Positions 15,878 through 24,486 of a DNA stretch of 47,621 nt are shown piece by piece. The notes beneath the pieces were generated by a model, which was not told where the DNA came from, searched no databases, and was given only the letters and a program-made list of their open reading frames with translations. How positions within the stretch are numbered: position 1 is the stretch's first letter; every line of letters begins with the position of its first letter. A program made the position numbers and the translations under genes. The stretch covers positions 1 through 47,621 of the IMG/VR virus record IMGVR_UViG_3300023238_000251; one strand, written 5' to 3'. The DNA comes from a virus.

Positions 15878-16228
15878 ATGGTAAAAGACGATATTAATTG
15901 GGAAGCATACTTCGATAGTATAAAGCCTGTATGTCCTTGGAGTGCAGCAGCATGGAAAAAGGGCGAAATTAAAGTTACAAAATGGCGCGGAGAGTGGGAA
16001 CACTTAGAAAACAACCAAGCTATTGTTTACATTGTACCCAACTATAATCGTAGGCGTTTAAAGAAACTTTGTAGTAAACTAGATGTTAGTTTAGAATACG
16101 AGTGGTTGTGGAGCGAGCCTAGATACGGTAAACACGCTGCACCTACACATATTTTAATCCAACAAGATAGGCGCAAACTATTTGACCTTAGGTTCGACAT
16201 TGGATACTACGACAATATAATAGGATAA
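15878..16228 (+). CDS. Unknown protein upstream of terminase
   Basis: 116 aa, not recognised. Trp- and Arg-rich: DINWEAYFDSIKPVCPWS, KVTKWRGEWEHL, YNRRRLKKLCSKL, EYEWLWSEPRYGKH. The DDINWEAYFDSIKPVCPWS start and the THILIQQ strand suggest a small alpha/beta fold. It lies 8 nt before the terminase large subunit and probably shares its transcript. No signal or membrane segment. Confidence 0.55.
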   Translation: MVKDDINWEAYFDSIKPVCPWSAAAWKKGEIKVTKWRGEWEHLENNQAIVYIVPNYNRRRLKKLCSKLDVSLEYEWLWSEPRYGKHAAPTHILIQQDRRKLFDLRFDIGYYDNIIG

Positions 16229-16231
16229 GTA
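16224..16231 (+). promoter_or_regulatory. Degenerate late promoter at the terminase start
   Basis: GATAAGTA then CTAAT then the ATG at 16237. It overlaps the preceding stop codon and has the same 5-nt geometry as the leaderless late genes, with two mismatches to TATAAATA. No ribosome binding site is present. Confidence 0.35.
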
Positions 16232-16236
16232 CTAAT

Positions 16237-17157
16237 ATGGCAGCATCATTAGACGGCGTCTTAATAAAGAAGGCAAACAGACAAGAAACATATACCAACG
16301 AGCAGGTTGAAGACTTAGTAGCCTGTATGGATCAAGATGAAGGATACTTGTACTTTGCTAAAAAGTTTGCTTATATTCAGCATCCTGTAAAAGGTAAACT
16401 GTTGTACGATCCTTACGAGTATCAGTTAGGATTAATGTATAGTTATCACAGCTATCGCTTTAACATTAATATGATGCCTAGACAAACAGGTAAGACTACG
16501 TGTGCTAGTATCTATCTAGCATGGTATGCAATGTTTGTACCAGATCAAACTATTCTAGTTGCTGCACACAAATATACAGGCGCACAAGAGATTATGTCAC
16601 GTATACGCTTTGTGTATGAAAGTTGTCCTGATCATATACGTGCAGGTGTTACAAGTTATAACAAACAATCGATTGAATTTGAAAATGGTTCGCGTATTGT
16701 AGCACAAACAACAACAGGCAACACAGGACGTGGTATGAGTATCTCGTTGCTATACTGTGATGAGTTTGCATTTGTGCAACCCAACATTGCTGAAGAATTT
16801 TGGACTTCAATATCTCCTACACTAGCAACAGGTGGTCGTGCTATTATTACAAGCACACCAAACTCGGATGAAGATACCTTTGCAACCATTTGGAAACAAG
16901 CAGAAAATAAGTTTGACGACCACGGCAATGAACAAGAACTAGGTTCAAACGGTTTCCATAGCTTTATATCACATTGGAGTGAACATCCAGATCGTGACGA
17001 AGCATGGAAAGTAGAAGAAGTTGGACGTATTGGTGAAGAGAAGTTCCGACGTGAGTACGGTTGTGTGCAACACCACACAGAATTAATATTACAAGATTCT
17101 ACTGGAAATGAATTTAAACTCGCCATTGGCGAGTTGTTTAAAATGATAGATAAATAA
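16237..17157 (+). CDS. gp17: Terminase large subunit gp17, N-terminal ATPase half fused to an N-intein
   Basis: Packaging ATPase. Residues 1-275 are N-extein: an adenine-binding/Q-motif area (DPYEYQLGLMYSYH), Walker A MPRQTGKTT near residue 85, Walker B SLLYCDEFAFV, and the coupling motif IITSTPN. After REYG the protein changes at Cys276 to a 31-residue N-intein (block A start CVQHHTELILQD, then KLAIGELFKMIDK) and stops. The N-intein occupies 17062-17154. The nuclease half is in the gene at 18185. The two must be joined by protein trans-splicing to give a predicted 526-aa terminase (275 + 251). A late promoter overlaps the stop. Confidence 0.92.
   Translation: MAASLDGVLIKKANRQETYTNEQVEDLVACMDQDEGYLYFAKKFAYIQHPVKGKLLYDPYEYQLGLMYSYHSYRFNINMMPRQTGKTTCASIYLAWYAMFVPDQTILVAAHKYTGAQEIMSRIRFVYESCPDHIRAGVTSYNKQSIEFENGSRIVAQTTTGNTGRGMSISLLYCDEFAFVQPNIAEEFWTSISPTLATGGRAIITSTPNSDEDTFATIWKQAENKFDDHGNEQELGSNGFHSFISHWSEHPDRDEAWKVEEVGRIGEEKFRREYGCVQHHTELILQDSTGNEFKLAIGELFKMIDK
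17149..17156 (+). promoter_or_regulatory. Late promoter at the end of the TerL N-intein
   Basis: GATAAATA encoded by the last two codons and stop of the N-intein (GAT AAA TAA). Expected start near 17162, ahead of the endonuclease ribosome binding site at 17178. Confidence 0.5.
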
Positions 17158-17187
17158 TTGCATAACAACAATTTAGCGGAGAATATT

Positions 17188-18198
17188 GTGAGTGCAACAT
17201 ATATAAAATCAAAAATAGATAATACCCGGTACTGTAAAACAAATGGACAGTTTACCCGTCATTTGAGAAAGCACGAGTTAACTTATCAAGAATATTACGA
17301 AACATATGTTTCCAAAACTAGTCCTAAGTGTCGGTGTGGTAATGCTCTTACATTTTATCAAAAAACAGAAACTTATGCTAACAGTTGCGGAGCACCACAA
17401 TGTGTTGGAATATCTATATCTAATACAAAGCAAAACTGGACAGCTGAGCAACAAGAAACAGACAGATTAAATAAACAACGTGCAGCAAGTACACGCACAG
17501 ACGAGCAAAAGAAACTACAACTTGCAAAGTCAAAAGAAACATTTAAGGAAAACTATGGCGTTGATTGGGGGGCTAAATTAGAAACTCAAAAAGCAAAATC
17601 AAGAAAAACTAAGCTTGAAAAGTATGGCAACGAAAAGTACAATAACAGCCGACAAGCTAGTTTAAGTAGAATCAGTCGAACTGTTGAACAAAAGAACAAA
17701 AGCAATATTCAGCGAAGAAAAACTAACTTGGAAAGATACGGTGTTGAGAATGTGTTATTATTGAAGTCTAACCCTAGTAAGATTAATAAAGGAAATGCTT
17801 CCGTTAAAGATTATATATTGCCGAGTGGAAAATCCGTTGGCGTAAGAGGACATGAACCGTATGCATTAGACATATTGTTTAGAGATTTAAATTATCAAGA
17901 ATCTGAAGTTGTAGTACACGATGATTATTCGAACTACTCAATTGAAGTATTTGAATACGTTAATGTTAACAAGCATAAACATAAATATTATCCAGATATA
18001 TACATACCTAAAGAAAACAGAATAATTGAAGTTAAAAGCCAGTGGTGGTGGGACGGCAATGGCGCAGAAAAGTATATTTCTAGATTGTTAAATAATCTTA
18101 AAAAACGGCAAGCAGTAATTGACAAAGGATACAATTACGAAGTTTGGATTTTTGAAAATAAATATTCGTATAAGGCTTTAACTAATGAAAGTTTTTAA
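17188..18198 (+). CDS. Homing endonuclease lodged in the split terL gene (PD-(D/E)XK type)
   Basis: 336 aa. The N-terminal region has a zinc-binding pattern (CRCGNALTF ... CGAPQC), then Lys-rich helical repeats that look like DNA-binding segments (two near copies of the kind K-x-x-L-E-[KR]-Y-G: TKLEKYGNEKY and TNLERYGVENV). The C-terminus has a restriction-like nuclease core: GHEPYALDILFRDL, KYYPDIYIPKENRIIEVKSQWWW, giving the P-D and E-x-K of PD-(D/E)XK. GTG at 17188 is chosen because GGAG lies 6 nt upstream. The TTG at 17158 precedes the predicted late transcript start. It overlaps the following TerL piece by 14 nt. Confidence 0.85.
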   Translation: MSATYIKSKIDNTRYCKTNGQFTRHLRKHELTYQEYYETYVSKTSPKCRCGNALTFYQKTETYANSCGAPQCVGISISNTKQNWTAEQQETDRLNKQRAASTRTDEQKKLQLAKSKETFKENYGVDWGAKLETQKAKSRKTKLEKYGNEKYNNSRQASLSRISRTVEQKNKSNIQRRKTNLERYGVENVLLLKSNPSKINKGNASVKDYILPSGKSVGVRGHEPYALDILFRDLNYQESEVVVHDDYSNYSIEVFEYVNVNKHKHKYYPDIYIPKENRIIEVKSQWWWDGNGAEKYISRLLNNLKKRQAVIDKGYNYEVWIFENKYSYKALTNESF

Positions 18199-19279
18199 AG
18201 AAAACACAAAAAAATATAAAGTACTAACACCTACAGGGTTTGAAGATTTTGCAGGAGTAAGTATGATGGGGATTAAACCCTTGCTTAGATTAGAATTTGA
18301 GCTCGGAGCATATGTAGAATGTACGTATACTCACAAATTTTATGTTGATATAGACAACTATAAAACAGCAGAGTCGCTTATAATAGGCGACACTGTATAT
18401 ACGACAGAAGGTAATATAAAAATACTTAATAAAATCGAGTTAGGATACAGTGAACCTGTTTACGATTTAATAGATGTTGCTAATGGCCATAAATATTATA
18501 CGAATAATGTATTAAGTTCTAATTGTGAATTCCTTGTATTTGACGAAACACTAATTAATAGTATTAAACTTGCTGTTATGGAAGGTGTAGCTCCTATGCT
18601 TAACATGGGCCAAACACGCTGGTATAAGAAGCCTACAGCGCAATATACATATGCAGTAGCACTTGACCCTAGTATGGGAACAGGAGGCGATAACGCAGCT
18701 ATACAAGTGTTTGAACTGCCTAGTTACGAACAAGTAGCAGAGTGGCAACATAACACAACTGCTATACCAGGACAAATACGAGTACTTGCTGACATATGCA
18801 AATACTTACAACAAGAAACTAACAATGCCAACGGCATATATTGGAGTGTTGAAAACAATGGCATTGGCGAAGCATGTTTACTTGTTATTAACGACTTCGG
18901 TGAAGAAAATATACCAGGATTATTTGTAAGTGAGCCAATGCGTAAGGGACACGTAAGAAAGTTCCGCAAAGGATTTAACACTACACACGGTACTAAGATT
19001 ACAGCGTGTAGTAGACTTAAAACTATGATAGAAAACGATAAGATGAAGATTAGAAGCAAGACTCTTATTAGTGAGCTCAAAGCGTTTGTTGCAACAGGCA
19101 GTAGTTACCAAGCAAAGTCTGGCGGCAGCGATGACCTAGTAAGCGCAACATTACTTGCGCTTAGAATGATGGCAGTACTTAAAGATTGGGATCCAAGAAT
19201 ATATAGTACCTTTACACAAGCTGAAGACATAGAAGATTACGAAGCACCTATGCCCATCTTTATAAGCAGTAACTTTTAA
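18185..19279 (+). CDS. gp17: C-intein fused to the nuclease half of terminase large subunit gp17
   Basis: Residues 1-113 are a C-intein: block B-like CTYTHKFYVD (TxxH), a domain YDLIDVANGHKYYTNN (block F) and the terminal VLSSN, followed by Cys114 as the +1 nucleophile at 18524. The C-extein starts CEFLVFDETLINS and continues with the RNase H-like nuclease (VALDPSMGTGGDNAAIQVFEL with the catalytic Asp, WSVENNGIGEA, and SGGSDDLVSATLLALR with the late Asp pair). The residue before the final Asn is Ser instead of the usual His. Intein total is 31 + 113 = 144 aa. The split point, right after block A, is of the atypical AceL-TerL type. Confidence 0.92.
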   Translation: MKVFKENTKKYKVLTPTGFEDFAGVSMMGIKPLLRLEFELGAYVECTYTHKFYVDIDNYKTAESLIIGDTVYTTEGNIKILNKIELGYSEPVYDLIDVANGHKYYTNNVLSSNCEFLVFDETLINSIKLAVMEGVAPMLNMGQTRWYKKPTAQYTYAVALDPSMGTGGDNAAIQVFELPSYEQVAEWQHNTTAIPGQIRVLADICKYLQQETNNANGIYWSVENNGIGEACLLVINDFGEENIPGLFVSEPMRKGHVRKFRKGFNTTHGTKITACSRLKTMIENDKMKIRSKTLISELKAFVATGSSYQAKSGGSDDLVSATLLALRMMAVLKDWDPRIYSTFTQAEDIEDYEAPMPIFISSNF

Positions 19280-19286
19280 CTAGGTA

Positions 19287-19294
19287 GATAAATA
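19287..19294 (+). promoter_or_regulatory. Late promoter, predicted near-leaderless
   Basis: GATAAATA then CATT then the ATG at 19299 (4-nt gap). No ribosome binding site. Transcription would begin at or one base beyond the A of ATG. Confidence 0.6.
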
Positions 19295-19298
19295 CATT

Positions 19299-20888
19299 AT
19301 GCAAGAATTTGATACAATAGGTGAAGACCTTTTTAACAAGATTAGAGGAAGATTTCCAGAAGTTACTATCGGTGACGAACAAGGAACAGTTACAAATGAG
19401 CCAACTATGGCACGTTTCTTTGATTTTGATTATAACGGACTTGGCAAAGTAAGTGTTGCCATCGACGAAGATGACGGCTTAACTGTTATATACAGTAAAG
19501 ACTTTATGGAAGATCAAGACGAAATGACACGAGAAGCGTGGTATGATTTTCTAAAAGAACTACGCATTTTTAGTAAAAAGCGTATGTTAGATTATAGTGT
19601 AAGAGACATTACAAAGTCAAATTTAAATAAAAGAGATTATAAATTCTTGGCGAAACCCCCTGAGGACGAGAACATGAACGAATCAAAACTATATGGTACT
19701 AGTCGTATTAGCTACCAAAAGATAGGCGAAGCACGTATTGTAATTAAGCACACAGAAGGTGTTAATCAAGAAAGTGCAGCAGGGCGTACACGCAGCATTG
19801 GCAAAATTTATATTGAAAGCGCAGAAGGCGAACGTTTTATATATCCGTTCAAACACCTAAGTGGCGCAAGAGCAATGGCACGTCACGTAGCAGAAGGCGG
19901 CAAACCGCATGATGAGTTCGGCGGACACATTGTAGGCTTATCAGAAGAAATGAGCAAATTACGCAAGTTCAACAACTATATGGGTCGTAGTGCTGTAATG
20001 GCAGAAAGCCTATCAGGATATGTTGACGCAGTTAAAGAACGTATTAGTACAGTTAAGAAAACAATCGAGAGCTTACAAAAGCCAAAGTTTTATGCAGAAA
20101 CATTTGCAGCATATGCTAAGCCAATGATGGAAGATGTACCTACAGACGTTGCAGAGAATTGGATTGACCAACTTACTATTAAGCAGTTCAACGAAGAACT
20201 AGCAGATGTATTTCCATACATTTATAACCTAGTAAGTGAAGCAAGCAAAGCGAAATCATTAGGACCAGAAGAGTTAGAAGAAGTAGCAGGACCAGACAAG
20301 TGCTGGGATGGTTACAAAAAAGCTGGTACACAAAAAGGTACTGGAAAGAACAAAGGCAAGCGTGTAAACAAATGCGTACCAGAGGATGCACAGCTAGAGC
20401 AGGGCTTTGAAGAAATGATGGGCCAGTTTGGAGAAGGACAGTTTAAACGCGAAATGACTGACGATGCTCAAGATATGGACAAAGAAGAGTTCATGAACAA
20501 GTATAGCGACTACGGCGAAGAAGAAGCATCTGCAATGTGGGATGACATGAATGAAGGCGATGACGACACTATGGACGTTAAGATTGATAAAGACGGTTCA
20601 ATGAGCAAAGATGACGGTCATGAAGAAAAAGAACAAAAGACACCATTAGGCGAGTTCATCCTTAGTTACTTTGATCGTGAGAATGGAGCATTTCCAAAAG
20701 GCGAAACAGCAGTACTAACTATGGTTGAAAAAGACTACGGTGAAGAGTACATCAATCCTGCTAAACAGTTTATTGAACAAGTAACTGCAAAGTTTGAAGA
20801 GATTCAAATGCAAACACAACCACAGCAAATGGAAGCACCAGACACAGGCGAGCATGACAGAATTCGTGAGTTAGCAGGACTACGCTAA
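19299..20888 (+). CDS. Large conserved-type phage protein of unknown function, possible virion component
   Basis: 529 aa. The N-terminal 120 residues look globular, with GLGKVSVAIDEDDGLTVIYS, a helical WYDFLKELRIFSKKR and VRDITKSNLNKRDY, a pattern found in other marine phage proteins of unknown role. The middle has YIESAEGERFIYPFKHLSGARAMARHV. At about 330-355 a Cys-flanked basic motif (CWDGYKKAGTQ ... KGKRVNKCVPE) is of a kind seen in cyanophage structural proteins. At 387-421 comes the DDAQDMDKEEFMNKY ... MWDDMNE module shared with the protein at 14746. Late-type promoter and position after terminase favour a structural role. Confidence 0.6.
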   Translation: MQEFDTIGEDLFNKIRGRFPEVTIGDEQGTVTNEPTMARFFDFDYNGLGKVSVAIDEDDGLTVIYSKDFMEDQDEMTREAWYDFLKELRIFSKKRMLDYSVRDITKSNLNKRDYKFLAKPPEDENMNESKLYGTSRISYQKIGEARIVIKHTEGVNQESAAGRTRSIGKIYIESAEGERFIYPFKHLSGARAMARHVAEGGKPHDEFGGHIVGLSEEMSKLRKFNNYMGRSAVMAESLSGYVDAVKERISTVKKTIESLQKPKFYAETFAAYAKPMMEDVPTDVAENWIDQLTIKQFNEELADVFPYIYNLVSEASKAKSLGPEELEEVAGPDKCWDGYKKAGTQKGTGKNKGKRVNKCVPEDAQLEQGFEEMMGQFGEGQFKREMTDDAQDMDKEEFMNKYSDYGEEEASAMWDDMNEGDDDTMDVKIDKDGSMSKDDGHEEKEQKTPLGEFILSYFDRENGAFPKGETAVLTMVEKDYGEEYINPAKQFIEQVTAKFEEIQMQTQPQQMEAPDTGEHDRIRELAGLR

Positions 20889-20928
20889 CCCACTTATAAG
20901 TTTTATTTCTTTTTCTTTAAAAAAAGAC

Positions 20929-20957
20929 TTGACATTGTTCAGTATCTGTTATATAAT
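20929..20957 (+). promoter_or_regulatory. sigma70-type promoter for gp32
   Basis: TTGACA (20929-20934), 17-nt spacer, TATAAT (20952-20957), both perfect. It precedes gp32 by 84 nt and would drive gp32-uvsX-uvsY. The leader (about 20964-21041) contains no other gene that I can see. Confidence 0.85.
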
Positions 20958-21041
20958 AATAACTGTGCTGTAACATTAAAAGGCACTTGTAGCAATAATG
21001 CTACAACATTTAGGCAATAACAACGAAAGAGGCATATAATT

Positions 21042-22034
21042 ATGGCATCATTAGCAGAAATCAGAGCTAAACTTAAAGAGCAAGAACAACGCTCATCAGG
21101 CGGCGGACAGAATCAAGGTCCAAACCCAATTTACCCATTTTGGAATATTAAAGAAGGCGAAAACGCAACGATGCGTTTCCTTCCAGATGGCAACACAGAT
21201 AACACTTTCTTCTGGGCAGAACGTTTGATGATCAAACTTCCGTTCGCAGGTGTTAAAGGAGACACAGCATCTCGTCCAGTACAAGTACAAGTTCCTTGTA
21301 TGGAAATGTACGGCGAAAACTGTGGTATCCTTGCAGAAGTACGCGGTTGGTTTAAAGACGCAAGTCTTGAAGACATGGGCCGTAAGTATTGGAAAAAGCG
21401 TTCATACGTATTCCAAGGGTTCGTAAACGATAATCCTATCGCAGACGACCAAGCACCGGAGAATCCAATCCGTAGATTCATTATTGGTCCTCAGATCTTC
21501 CAGATCATTAAGGCAGCATTAATGGATCCAGACATGGAAGAATTACCAACAGATTATACTGCTGGTGTAGACTTCCGTTTAAACAAAACTAGTAAAGGTG
21601 GTTATGCAGACTACGGCACAAGTAATTGGGCACGTAGAGATCGTCCATTGAACGATGAAGAAATGGCTGCAATTAACACACACGGTTTGTTTAACTTGTC
21701 AGACTTCCTTCCTAAGAAGCCAGACGCAACTGCTGTAAAAGTAATGCAAGAGATGTTTGAAGCGTCAGTAGACGGTGAAGCATACGATGCAGATCGTTGG
21801 AGTCAGTACTTCCGTCCAAGTGGCATGCAAGCACGTACAGGCGACCCACAAAAAGCAGCAAGTGCAGGCGCAACTGCAACTAGCCAAAGTGCTCCAGCAG
21901 TAGAAGCAGCACCTTTTGAAGCAGATGTTAAAGTAGCTGAAGCAGCTATTGCGGCACCAGCGGCAGAGGCGGCACCAGCGGCCGGCGGCGGCGCAAGCGA
22001 CATTCTAGCAATGATCCGCTCACGTCAGGCGTAA
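21042..22034 (+). CDS. gp32: Single-stranded DNA-binding protein gp32
   Basis: Coats ssDNA in replication and recombination. 330 aa (T4: 301). The N-terminus MASLAEIRAKLKEQEQR is the cooperative B-domain. The OB-fold core includes YPFWNIKEGENATMRFLPDG, VPCMEMYGENCGILAEVRGWFKD, MGRKYWKKRSYVFQGFV and ENPIRRFIIGPQIFQIIKAAL. The C-terminal A-domain is shown by SDILAMIRSRQ, after an Ala/Pro-rich linker (APAAEAAPAAGGG). Only two cysteines lie where T4 has its His-Cys3 zinc site, so zinc binding is probably lost, as in other marine relatives. Strong promoter upstream, terminator downstream. Confidence 0.93.
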   Translation: MASLAEIRAKLKEQEQRSSGGGQNQGPNPIYPFWNIKEGENATMRFLPDGNTDNTFFWAERLMIKLPFAGVKGDTASRPVQVQVPCMEMYGENCGILAEVRGWFKDASLEDMGRKYWKKRSYVFQGFVNDNPIADDQAPENPIRRFIIGPQIFQIIKAALMDPDMEELPTDYTAGVDFRLNKTSKGGYADYGTSNWARRDRPLNDEEMAAINTHGLFNLSDFLPKKPDATAVKVMQEMFEASVDGEAYDADRWSQYFRPSGMQARTGDPQKAASAGATATSQSAPAVEAAPFEADVKVAEAAIAAPAAEAAPAAGGGASDILAMIRSRQA

Positions 22035-22043
22035 CTACCTGCA

Positions 22044-22070
22044 AAGTAGGGGAGTAACTTCCCCTACTTA
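22044..22070 (+). terminator. Terminator hairpin after gp32
   Basis: AAGTAGGGGA, loop GTAACT, TCCCCTACTT: perfect 10-bp stem. Only a short A/T tail follows, so it may act as a partial terminator or RNA-stabilising stem that keeps gp32 above the downstream uvsX. Confidence 0.7.
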
Positions 22071-22094
22071 TTACAGCTTTAATAGGAGAATTTA

Positions 22095-23189
22095 ATGGCT
22101 AAGTCATTTGACGTTAGTAAGTTCCGCAAGGACTTGACTAAAAGTATCTCAGGCATGAGTACTGGATTTAACGATCCTACTGATTGGATCAGTACAGGAT
22201 CATATGCACTAAACTATCTTATCTCAGGAGACTTTCACAAAGGTGTTCCACTAGGTAAGGTTACTGTGTTTGCAGGTGAATCAGGAGCAGGTAAGAGTTA
22301 TTTCTGCGCTGGCAACATTGTAAAACACGCACAGGATCAAGACATCTTTGTAGTACTAATTGACACAGAGAATGCACTTGACGAGAGCTGGTTGCAGGCA
22401 TTGCAAGTAGACACAAGCCCAGAGAAGTTGCTCAAGCTAAACATGTCAATGATTGATGATGTAGCAAAAACTATCTCAACATTTGTTAATGACTATCGTG
22501 CAATGGATGAAGCAGATCGTCCTAAAGTATTGTTTGTAGTTGATTCGTTGGGTATGTTGCTAACACCTACTGACGTTGATCAGTTTAACAAAGGTGATAT
22601 GAAAGGTGATATGGGTCGTAAGCCTAAGGCATTGACTTCACTTGTTCGTAACACAGTTAACATGATTGGCTCATTGAACGTTGGACTAGTATGTACTAAC
22701 CACACATACGCATCGCAAGATATGTTTGACCCAGATGATAAAATTAGTGGTGGCGCAGGCTTTATCTATGCATCAAGTATTGTTGTTGCAATGAAAAAGA
22801 TGAAGTTAAAAGAAGACGAAGACGGTAATAAGATCTCAGAAGTTATGGGTATACGTGCTGGTTGTAAAGTAATGAAGACTCGTTATGCAAAACCGTTTGA
22901 AGGTGTGCAAGTGAAGATTCCTTATGAAACTGGTATGAATCCTTATAGCGGGCTAGTTGAATTGTTTGAGAAGAAGAACTTGTTAGTTAAGCAAGGTAAT
23001 CGACTCAGGTATACTAATCTAGCAGGCGATGAAATTTTGAGCAGTCGCAAGGCATGGATGATTGGCGGCAAACTTGATCAGATCATGATGGAATATAACG
23101 AGAAGATGAAGCCTGTGGTAAATACCGATAAAGTTAACTTAGAAGAAGCAACCGACGATCAAATTGAGGAAGCAACTGCAAATGAATGA
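22095..23189 (+). CDS. uvsX: RecA-like recombinase UvsX
   Basis: Strand-exchange ATPase for recombination-dependent replication. 364 aa (T4: 391). Walker A GESGAGKSYF near residue 60, LIDTENALDESWLQAL, Walker B-like VLFVVDSLGML, then LNVGLVCTNHTYASQDMF and the GGAGFIYASSIVV that forms the L2-type region. The acidic C-terminus is typical. TAGGAG lies 8 nt before the ATG. The gene overlaps the next ORF by 8 nt and belongs to the gp32-uvsX-uvsY set. Confidence 0.95.
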   Translation: MAKSFDVSKFRKDLTKSISGMSTGFNDPTDWISTGSYALNYLISGDFHKGVPLGKVTVFAGESGAGKSYFCAGNIVKHAQDQDIFVVLIDTENALDESWLQALQVDTSPEKLLKLNMSMIDDVAKTISTFVNDYRAMDEADRPKVLFVVDSLGMLLTPTDVDQFNKGDMKGDMGRKPKALTSLVRNTVNMIGSLNVGLVCTNHTYASQDMFDPDDKISGGAGFIYASSIVVAMKKMKLKEDEDGNKISEVMGIRAGCKVMKTRYAKPFEGVQVKIPYETGMNPYSGLVELFEKKNLLVKQGNRLRYTNLAGDEILSSRKAWMIGGKLDQIMMEYNEKMKPVVNTDKVNLEEATDDQIEEATANE

Positions 23190-23409
23190 AGAACACATCA
23201 GTGACATCTGGACGATGTTTAAAGAGTATGTAGACAAGAAGCAAATGGAACTAGTAGCTGAAAAGTTTGTTGATCTATTAGCAGACTATGGTGTCAGTGA
23301 TGAGACTTTCAAAGAAGTCATCGGCACTGATGCTCCTTTAGATGACGCTATCAGCTACTATCTAGACTTGGACAATGTCGATGACGACGAAGAAGAGTGG
23401 GATGAGTAA
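23182..23409 (+). CDS. Small acidic protein between uvsX and uvsY
   Basis: 75 aa. Function unknown, but a similar small acidic protein follows uvsX in marine T4-like phages. Helical: ISDIWTMFKEYVDKKQMELVAEKFVDLLADYGVSDETF, then an Asp/Glu-rich tail (DNVDDDEEEWDE). ATG 23182 is used over an upstream TTG; GAGGA lies 12 nt before it. It overlaps uvsX by 8 nt and touches the uvsY ATG (ATGGG begins at the last base of the stop), so the three are translated together. A partner of UvsX or UvsY is plausible. Confidence 0.7.
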   Translation: MNEEHISDIWTMFKEYVDKKQMELVAEKFVDLLADYGVSDETFKEVIGTDAPLDDAISYYLDLDNVDDDEEEWDE

Positions 23410-23864
23410 TGGGATGGTATAGCGAAGTATCGCGAGACATATCTAAGATACCGAGTGCTGTACAGTTCTTTGAAGATGAGCTGATACAAGGTCGACTTGA
23501 TGTAAAGCTCAAAGGCAATGTTGAACGTGCCGCGGCAGAAATGCCCGGTATCGTTGAACAACGTTTTAATCAGCTTCAAGAGATTGAAGCAATCCTACAC
23601 TACTTAAATATTGAGCTACGTAGGTTGCGTAGCTCATATTTTAAGAAATATCTCGAAAACTATCAACGTGCTCTGAGTAGTCGTGATGTAGAAAAATATG
23701 TCGACGGCGAAGCAGATGTAGTTGACTACGAAAAGATTATTAATGAGTTTGCACTGTTGCGCAACAAATGGTTAGGCTTACTTAAAGGTCTTGACTCAAA
23801 GGGTTTCTCTATCAATAATGTAATTAAACTGCGGTGTGCAGGAATGGAAGATGCATCAGTATAA
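23409..23864 (+). CDS. uvsY: Recombination mediator UvsY
   Basis: Loads UvsX onto gp32-covered ssDNA. 151 aa (T4: 137). The C-terminal half matches UvsY: RSSYFKKYLENYQRALSSRDVEKYVDGEADVV, then LRNKWLGLLKGLDSKGFSINNVIKLR. An N-terminal helical heptad-like region (FNQLQEIEAILHYLNIELRRL) fits its oligomerisation. Order gp32-uvsX-uvsY supports the call. It shares one base with the preceding stop and overlaps the glycosyltransferase gene by 14 nt. Confidence 0.85.
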   Translation: MGWYSEVSRDISKIPSAVQFFEDELIQGRLDVKLKGNVERAAAEMPGIVEQRFNQLQEIEAILHYLNIELRRLRSSYFKKYLENYQRALSSRDVEKYVDGEADVVDYEKIINEFALLRNKWLGLLKGLDSKGFSINNVIKLRCAGMEDASV

Positions 23865-24486
23865 TATTCTTATAGGATGTGACCAATCATATTACGATGA
23901 TTGGGCAGTTACACTGTTAAAAAGTATTCAACGCCACAATCCGCATATAGTATTGCATTGCCATATTGTAAATCCTACTAAACATAACGTTTTATCTTCA
24001 GTAAGTATCACAACCGAAGATAAAACTTTTTCTAGTGTTGAGAGTAAAATATCATACTTGCAGAGTGTTAGATTTTTAGCCGTAGCAAATAAATTTTCAA
24101 AAAATGAAAATGTAATAACGCTTGACGCAGATAGCATTTGTACTCGTGCAATATCTAAATCTGAATTAGAGTTGTTATTTAAAAATCAATATGTTTTAAA
24201 ACATCATAAAGATAACAGATGGCTAGCTGGATTTATTGCATTTTTAGATAATGGATTTCGACAAGAATATGCAGCAGAATTGCAATCTAACTCTGTAGAC
24301 ACTTGGCTATGGGGAAGAGATCAAACAGTGTTAAATGCACTTGCGCAAAACTATGATTTTTGCACTCTTAGTAAAACTTGGATGAGTATTGGAAAAATTA
24401 GACAACATAGTGCATTTTTAACACTTAAAGGAGAACAAAAAGTGTCTAGTAGATATCTTGAAAATTATAAGAAATACTTAACATGA
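23851..24486 (+). CDS. GT-A fold glycosyltransferase-like protein
   Basis: 211 aa. YNILIGCDQSYYDDWAVTLLKSIQRHNP is the first strand-helix unit of GT8-like transferases, and VITLDADSICTRAI carries the DxD metal/nucleotide-sugar site near residue 95. Later WLAGFIAFLD and WLWGRDQTVLNALAQ resemble the acceptor loop and the D-Q-x-x-L helix of the family. Sugar and acceptor unknown. ATG 23851 has a GGAA 7 nt upstream; an earlier in-frame ATG lies deeper in uvsY. This gene and the next two are visibly more A/T-rich than uvsY, which suggests separate acquisition. First gene of the glycan block. Confidence 0.75.
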   Translation: MHQYNILIGCDQSYYDDWAVTLLKSIQRHNPHIVLHCHIVNPTKHNVLSSVSITTEDKTFSSVESKISYLQSVRFLAVANKFSKNENVITLDADSICTRAISKSELELLFKNQYVLKHHKDNRWLAGFIAFLDNGFRQEYAAELQSNSVDTWLWGRDQTVLNALAQNYDFCTLSKTWMSIGKIRQHSAFLTLKGEQKVSSRYLENYKKYLT

